From positions 1 through 64,000 of the forward strand of contig NZ_WPZY01000002.1 of NCBI RefSeq assembly GCF_013031405.1: a stretch of DNA of 64,000 nt, in the 5' to 3' direction. This document shows positions 61,043 to 64,000 of this stretch, piece by piece. The DNA comes from Ruegeria sp. HKCCD8929 (lineage in GTDB: Bacteria > Pseudomonadota > Alphaproteobacteria > Rhodobacterales > Rhodobacteraceae). Position numbers and translations under genes: made by a program. How positions within the stretch are numbered: position 1 is the first letter of the stretch; each line of letters opens with the position of its first letter. Under the pieces are notes generated by a model. That model searched no databases and was not told the origin of the DNA. It was given only the letters and a program-made list of their open reading frames with translations.

Positions 61043-61911
61043 TCGTTCCGGTTGCTTTGGCTTTTACTCTGCTGCTGTGGCTGTGGGCCAGCGGCGGGTT
61101 CGATCAACTGGCGGTTTGGGCCGCAGGCGAGCAGCGGGAGTTTCAGAACCAGATCGCCCGCGCCCTGCGTGCGGTCCGGGCCGGGCAGCCCGAGGCGGTG
61201 GCGCTGCTGCTGTCGGTCTGTTTCGCCTATGGGTTCTTTCACGCCATCGGGCCGGGCCATGGCAAGGTGCTGATCGGTGGTTACGGGCTGGGGCGGCGGG
61301 TGCCGTTTCTGCGCCTGACGCTGATCAGCCTGCTGTCGAGCCTCGGCCAGGCGGTAACGGCGGTGGTGCTGGTTTATGCGGGTGTTCTGATCTTTGAGCT
61401 GTCCCGCGCCCGGCTGGTGGAGACAACCGAGCAGGTGATGGCGCCGGTCAGCTATGGGGCAATCGCGGCCATCGGCATCTGGCTGATGGTCCGGGCGCTG
61501 CGTGGGTTCGCAGCGCGGACCGATAGCCCCGATCATGCCGAGGCCTGCTCAAGCTGTGGGCACGCCCATGGGCCGGCGTCGGAGGATGTTGCGCGGGTAA
61601 GCTCGTTGCGCGAGGCTGTCGTGCTGATCGCCAGCATCGCGGCGCGGCCCTGTACCGGGGCCCTGTTCGTGTTGATCCTCACCTGGCAGATGGGGATCGC
61701 CCTGATCGGGGTCGCGGGCGCCTTTGCGATGGCGCTGGGCACCGCAACCGTCACCACGCTGGTGGGGTGGACGTCTCTGGGGCTGCGGGGCGGGCTGTTT
61801 GCCTCGGCCCCGGCGGCGCGCTATGCGGTCATTCTGGCCCCGGCGATCGAGCTTGTGGCCGGGCTGTTGATTGCGGTCATTGCAACGGGGCTATTGCTGC
61901 GGGCGCTTTAA
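61027..61911 (+). CDS. NicO/RcnA-type nickel/cobalt transporter
   Basis: The 294-residue membrane protein has about six to seven helices and the NicO motif FFHAIGPGHGKVLIGGYGLG. A short His/Cys-rich cytoplasmic loop (CSSCGHAHGPASED) probably binds metal. Homologs export Ni2+ or Co2+. It overlaps the DUF1007 gene by 16 bp, so the pair is made together. Zinc is a possible alternative cargo given the DUF1007 partner. Confidence 0.87.
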   Translation: MSRFLIVPVALAFTLLLWLWASGGFDQLAVWAAGEQREFQNQIARALRAVRAGQPEAVALLLSVCFAYGFFHAIGPGHGKVLIGGYGLGRRVPFLRLTLISLLSSLGQAVTAVVLVYAGVLIFELSRARLVETTEQVMAPVSYGAIAAIGIWLMVRALRGFAARTDSPDHAEACSSCGHAHGPASEDVARVSSLREAVVLIASIAARPCTGALFVLILTWQMGIALIGVAGAFAMALGTATVTTLVGWTSLGLRGGLFASAPAARYAVILAPAIELVAGLLIAVIATGLLLRAL

Positions 61912-62010
61912 AGCACTTCGCGAAAAACTTGATGAACTAAGCGTCACCTAACGCGTTGAAATCTTTGATTTCAGGCAGCGTTAGGTGATTCTGGTATTTT
62001 GCGAAGTGCT
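61912..62010. repeat. Nested 99-bp palindromic element between nicO and truA
   Basis: Three nested inverted repeats share a centre. Outer arms are AGCACTTCGC (61912-61921) and GCGAAGTGCT (62001-62010), extended by AAAA/TTTT. Middle arms are TCACCTAACGC (61944-61954) and GCGTTAGGTGA (61978-61988). Inner arms are GAAATC and GATTTC (61958-61963, 61967-61972). The element reaches into the last 30 bases of truA. Confidence 0.8.
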
Positions 62011-62778
62011 ATAGTCGAAAACCGGCTCCGGATACCCCACCTGTGCCAGATAGAGGCCTTGCGGTGGGCAGACAGGACCGCAGGCGGCGCGATCCGCCGC
62101 TTCCAGTGCGTCCCGGACGTCGCCCGGCGTCCAGGCGCCTGCGCCGACCCGTTCAAGCGTGCCGACAAAGCTGCGCACCTGATTGTGCAGGAAGGACCGC
62201 GCGCGGACGTGGAAATGGATCTCGGGGCCGGAAAAGCCCGCCATCTCTTCCACCCGCAACTCGTCCAGCGTCTTGACCGGGCTGGCGGCTTGACAGATCG
62301 ACGAGCGGAAGGTGGTGAAATCATGCCGCCCGATCAGCCTGTCGGCGGCCTCCTGCATCGCTGCCGCGTCCAGCCGGTGACTGATCCGCCAGACCTGTCC
62401 CTGATCATGCGTCGCGGGCGCCCTGCGCATCAGGATGCGGAACAGGTATTGACGCTCGACCGCCGAAAACCGCGCGTGCCAGTCCTCGGCGACCTGCGCT
62501 GCCGCGACGATGGCCACCGGCTGCGGTTTCAGGTGATAATTCAGCGCCTCGGACAGGCGGAATGGGTCCCAGTCCCTGGCCAGATTGCAATGGGCCACCT
62601 GACCCAGCGCATGCACGCCTGCATCGGTCCGCCCGGCCGCCGCGATTGTGTGGGGCCCGGGTTCGAGACGCGCCAGCGCATCCTCGATGGCGCCCTGAAC
62701 CGACGGCAGTTCCTTCTGCCGCTGCCAGCCCGCAAAGGGCGCCCCCTGATATTCGACTTTCAATGCATAACGTGGCAT
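61981..62778 (-). CDS. truA: tRNA pseudouridine synthase A
   Basis: TruA makes pseudouridine at positions 38-40 of tRNA anticodon arms. The 265-residue protein has the catalytic aspartate in [13 protein letters not shown], plus [15 protein letters not shown] and [19 protein letters not shown]. The start is the ATG at 62778 ([12 protein letters not shown]). The last residues after FDYS come from a palindromic element, so the C-terminus may have been lengthened by its insertion. Confidence 0.95.
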   Translation of the reverse strand: MPRYALKVEYQGAPFAGWQRQKELPSVQGAIEDALARLEPGPHTIAAAGRTDAGVHALGQVAHCNLARDWDPFRLSEALNYHLKPQPVAIVAAAQVAEDWHARFSAVERQYLFRILMRRAPATHDQGQVWRISHRLDAAAMQEAADRLIGRHDFTTFRSSICQAASPVKTLDELRVEEMAGFSGPEIHFHVRARSFLHNQVRSFVGTLERVGAGAWTPGDVRDALEAADRAACGPVCPPQGLYLAQVGYPEPVFDYSTSQNTRIT

Positions 62779-62860
62779 GGCGGCGCTGGTATCGCGTGGC
62801 TGCCTGCAAGTCCAGCGCTGGAAGGGGGCGCTGCCCCCGCCGCGGCAAGCCGCGACTCCC

Positions 62861-62930
62861 CCGGGATATTTATTAAACAGAAGAAGAAGGGCAGGGCGCC
62901 CCTTGCTTCTTCTGTTCACAAATATCCCGG
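62861..62930. repeat. 70-bp extragenic palindrome
   Basis: CCGGGATATTT (62861-62871) with AAATATCCCGG (62920-62930), and ACAGAAGAAG (62877-62886) with CTTCTTCTGT (62906-62915), are perfect nested arms. Adjacent GC-rich repeats (GGGGGCGCTGCCCCC-like, around 62824-62838) extend it. It lies between truA and the YcjX gene and looks like a repeated chromosomal palindrome of Rhodobacterales. Confidence 0.75.
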
Positions 62931-63040
62931 AGCGCGAGGCAGAGCCTCGCAAAAAGCCGGGGCTGGCGCATCAGGTGCGTGGAGGCTGGCAAGTTCCTTG
63001 GCCGCTGCCTATCTTGTTGCAAACAATCAGGGGCAGCAGT

Positions 63041-64000
63041 TTGGTCATATCCTCCATCGCCGACACATTGGTGCGCAGCGCCGAAAGCGTGGGCGACACG
63101 ATTTCCGGGGCACTCTTTGAACCCGTGATCCGCCTTGGCGTCACCGGTCTGGCGCGATCCGGCAAGACGGTGTTCATAACCTCGCTGGTGGCCAATCTGC
63201 TCGACCGCGGGCGGATGCCCGGACTGGTTGCGGCGCAGGAGGGGCGGATCGAGGTCGCTTATCTGCAGCCCCAGCCCGACGATACCGTGCCGCGTTTCGA
63301 TTACGAGGCGCATCTGGGGGCGCTGACCGGCACCGCGCCACACTGGCCCGACAGCACCCGCGCGGTCTCGGAGTTGCGCCTGTCGCTCAGGGTGCGGCCC
63401 TCGGGCCTGCTGAGCGGGTTACAGGGGCCGCGCACGGTGCATCTGGACATCGTGGATTATCCGGGCGAGTGGCTGCTGGATCTGGCCTTGCTCGACAAGA
63501 GCTATGATGACTGGTCGAAAGAGGTGCTTGGGCGGATCGCCGGGCGCGAGACCGCGCAGGCGTTCATGGGACGGGTTCGTGAAGTGGACCCGACATCCGC
63601 ACATGACGAGGCGCAGGCGCAGGATCTGGCGAAGAGTTTTGCCGCCTACCTGAAAGCCGCGCGGGCGCAGGGTTATTACGACTGCACCCCGGGCCGGTTC
63701 CTGCTGCCCGGCGATCTGGCCGGGTCGCCCGCGCTGACCTTTGCGCCGATCCCGGTCGAGGCGCCCTCGCGCCGCCGCTCGCTGCATCGCGAGATGGAGC
63801 GGCGGTTCGAGGCCTATAAGTCGCGCGTCGTCAAGCCGTTCTTCCGTGACCACTTCTCGCGCATCGACCGGCAGGTGGTGCTGGTGGATGCGCTGGGCGC
63901 GATCCACAAGGGGCCGAAGGCGGTCGAGGATATGCGCCGGGCGATGGCCGATATTCTCGCGGCGTTCCGACCGGGGCGGAATGCCTGGCTGAGCCAGTTG
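63041..64000 (+). CDS. ycjX: YcjX-family (DUF463) P-loop protein, N-terminal part
   Basis: The frame is open from 63041 to the window end (320 codons), so the gene is partial. The P-loop is GVTGLARSGKTVF, followed by ITSLVANLLDRGRMPGLVAA, FDYEAHLGALTGT, HLDIVDYPGEWLLDLALLDK and DALGAIHKGPKAVEDMRRAM. YcjX is a predicted ATP/GTP-binding protein tied to envelope stress in other bacteria. The start is likely TTG 63041 (AGGGG about 8 bases before), giving LVISSIADTLVRSAESVGDT; no ATG lies in frame nearby. It continues beyond the window. Confidence 0.88.
   Translation, partial: MVISSIADTLVRSAESVGDTISGALFEPVIRLGVTGLARSGKTVFITSLVANLLDRGRMPGLVAAQEGRIEVAYLQPQPDDTVPRFDYEAHLGALTGTAPHWPDSTRAVSELRLSLRVRPSGLLSGLQGPRTVHLDIVDYPGEWLLDLALLDKSYDDWSKEVLGRIAGRETAQAFMGRVREVDPTSAHDEAQAQDLAKSFAAYLKAARAQGYYDCTPGRFLLPGDLAGSPALTFAPIPVEAPSRRRSLHREMERRFEAYKSRVVKPFFRDHFSRIDRQVVLVDALGAIHKGPKAVEDMRRAMADILAAFRPGRNAWLSQL

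Overview
The window is about 64 kb of GC-rich bacterial chromosome. Gene content and protein style point to an alphaproteobacterium of the Rhodobacterales (Roseobacter group): an NAD-dependent FdsAB formate dehydrogenase with a fused NuoE/NuoF-type beta subunit, a PuuD/UraH/PuuE-OHCU purine route, UPF0280 and DUF1185 proteins, a YcjX-type protein, and GC-rich extragenic palindromes. Genes are tightly packed, with many 1-8 bp start/stop overlaps. No rRNA, tRNA, CRISPR array, prophage or intact insertion sequence was found.

Layout. 1-1093: end of a CaiB-type CoA transferase translationally coupled to a citryl-CoA-lyase-like protein. 1589-3493: TetR regulator divergent from a YceI protein, with two tandem operator-like dyads between them. 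3549-6269: patchy accessory zone with an IS3-type orfA remnant, an ankyrin protein, a degraded HbpS/GlcG-like gene and a small mercury-type set (MerR, MerT-like, GDCCVxC protein). 6546-8236: three-gene unit of two secreted Asp-rich/repetitive proteins and a membrane-anchored LuxR-type regulator. 8215-17777: housekeeping (DUF2237, serine hydrolase, DUF2332, pth, rplY, MFS, lldD, trpA, PagL-like, ychF).

17883-31233 is the most interesting part. An apparent 11-gene minus-strand operon runs from a molybdenum hydroxylase (FAD subunit, then fused 2Fe-2S/Mo subunit) through a 6-hydroxynicotinate-reductase-like protein, a UPF0280 (ApbE-superfamily) protein, two DUF1185 paralogs, a branched-chain-type ABC importer with fused LivH-LivM permease, and a MarR regulator. 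It faces an enamidase-like amidohydrolase. Together this resembles uptake followed by hydroxylation, ring reduction and ring opening of an N-heterocycle such as nicotinate. The substrate is not proven by the sequence. A LysR gene separates it from formate dehydrogenase genes fdsB-fdsA (32364-36986).

37482-43899: thioesterase and the TamA/TamB envelope module. 44052-55169: purine catabolism (urate hydroxylase puuD, LysR, uraH, allantoinase/OHCU-decarboxylase fusion, allA, NCS2 permease, ureidoglycine aminohydrolase), interrupted by gap, a rhodanese, a VOC protein and small unknowns. 55345-64000: gcvH, dienelactone hydrolase, a glyoxylate/hydroxypyruvate reductase that could use the glyoxylate released by AllA, acyl-CoA dehydrogenase plus thioesterase, DUF1007 plus NicO metal exporter, truA, and the first 320 codons of a YcjX-type protein. 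Two large palindromic elements flank or enter truA.
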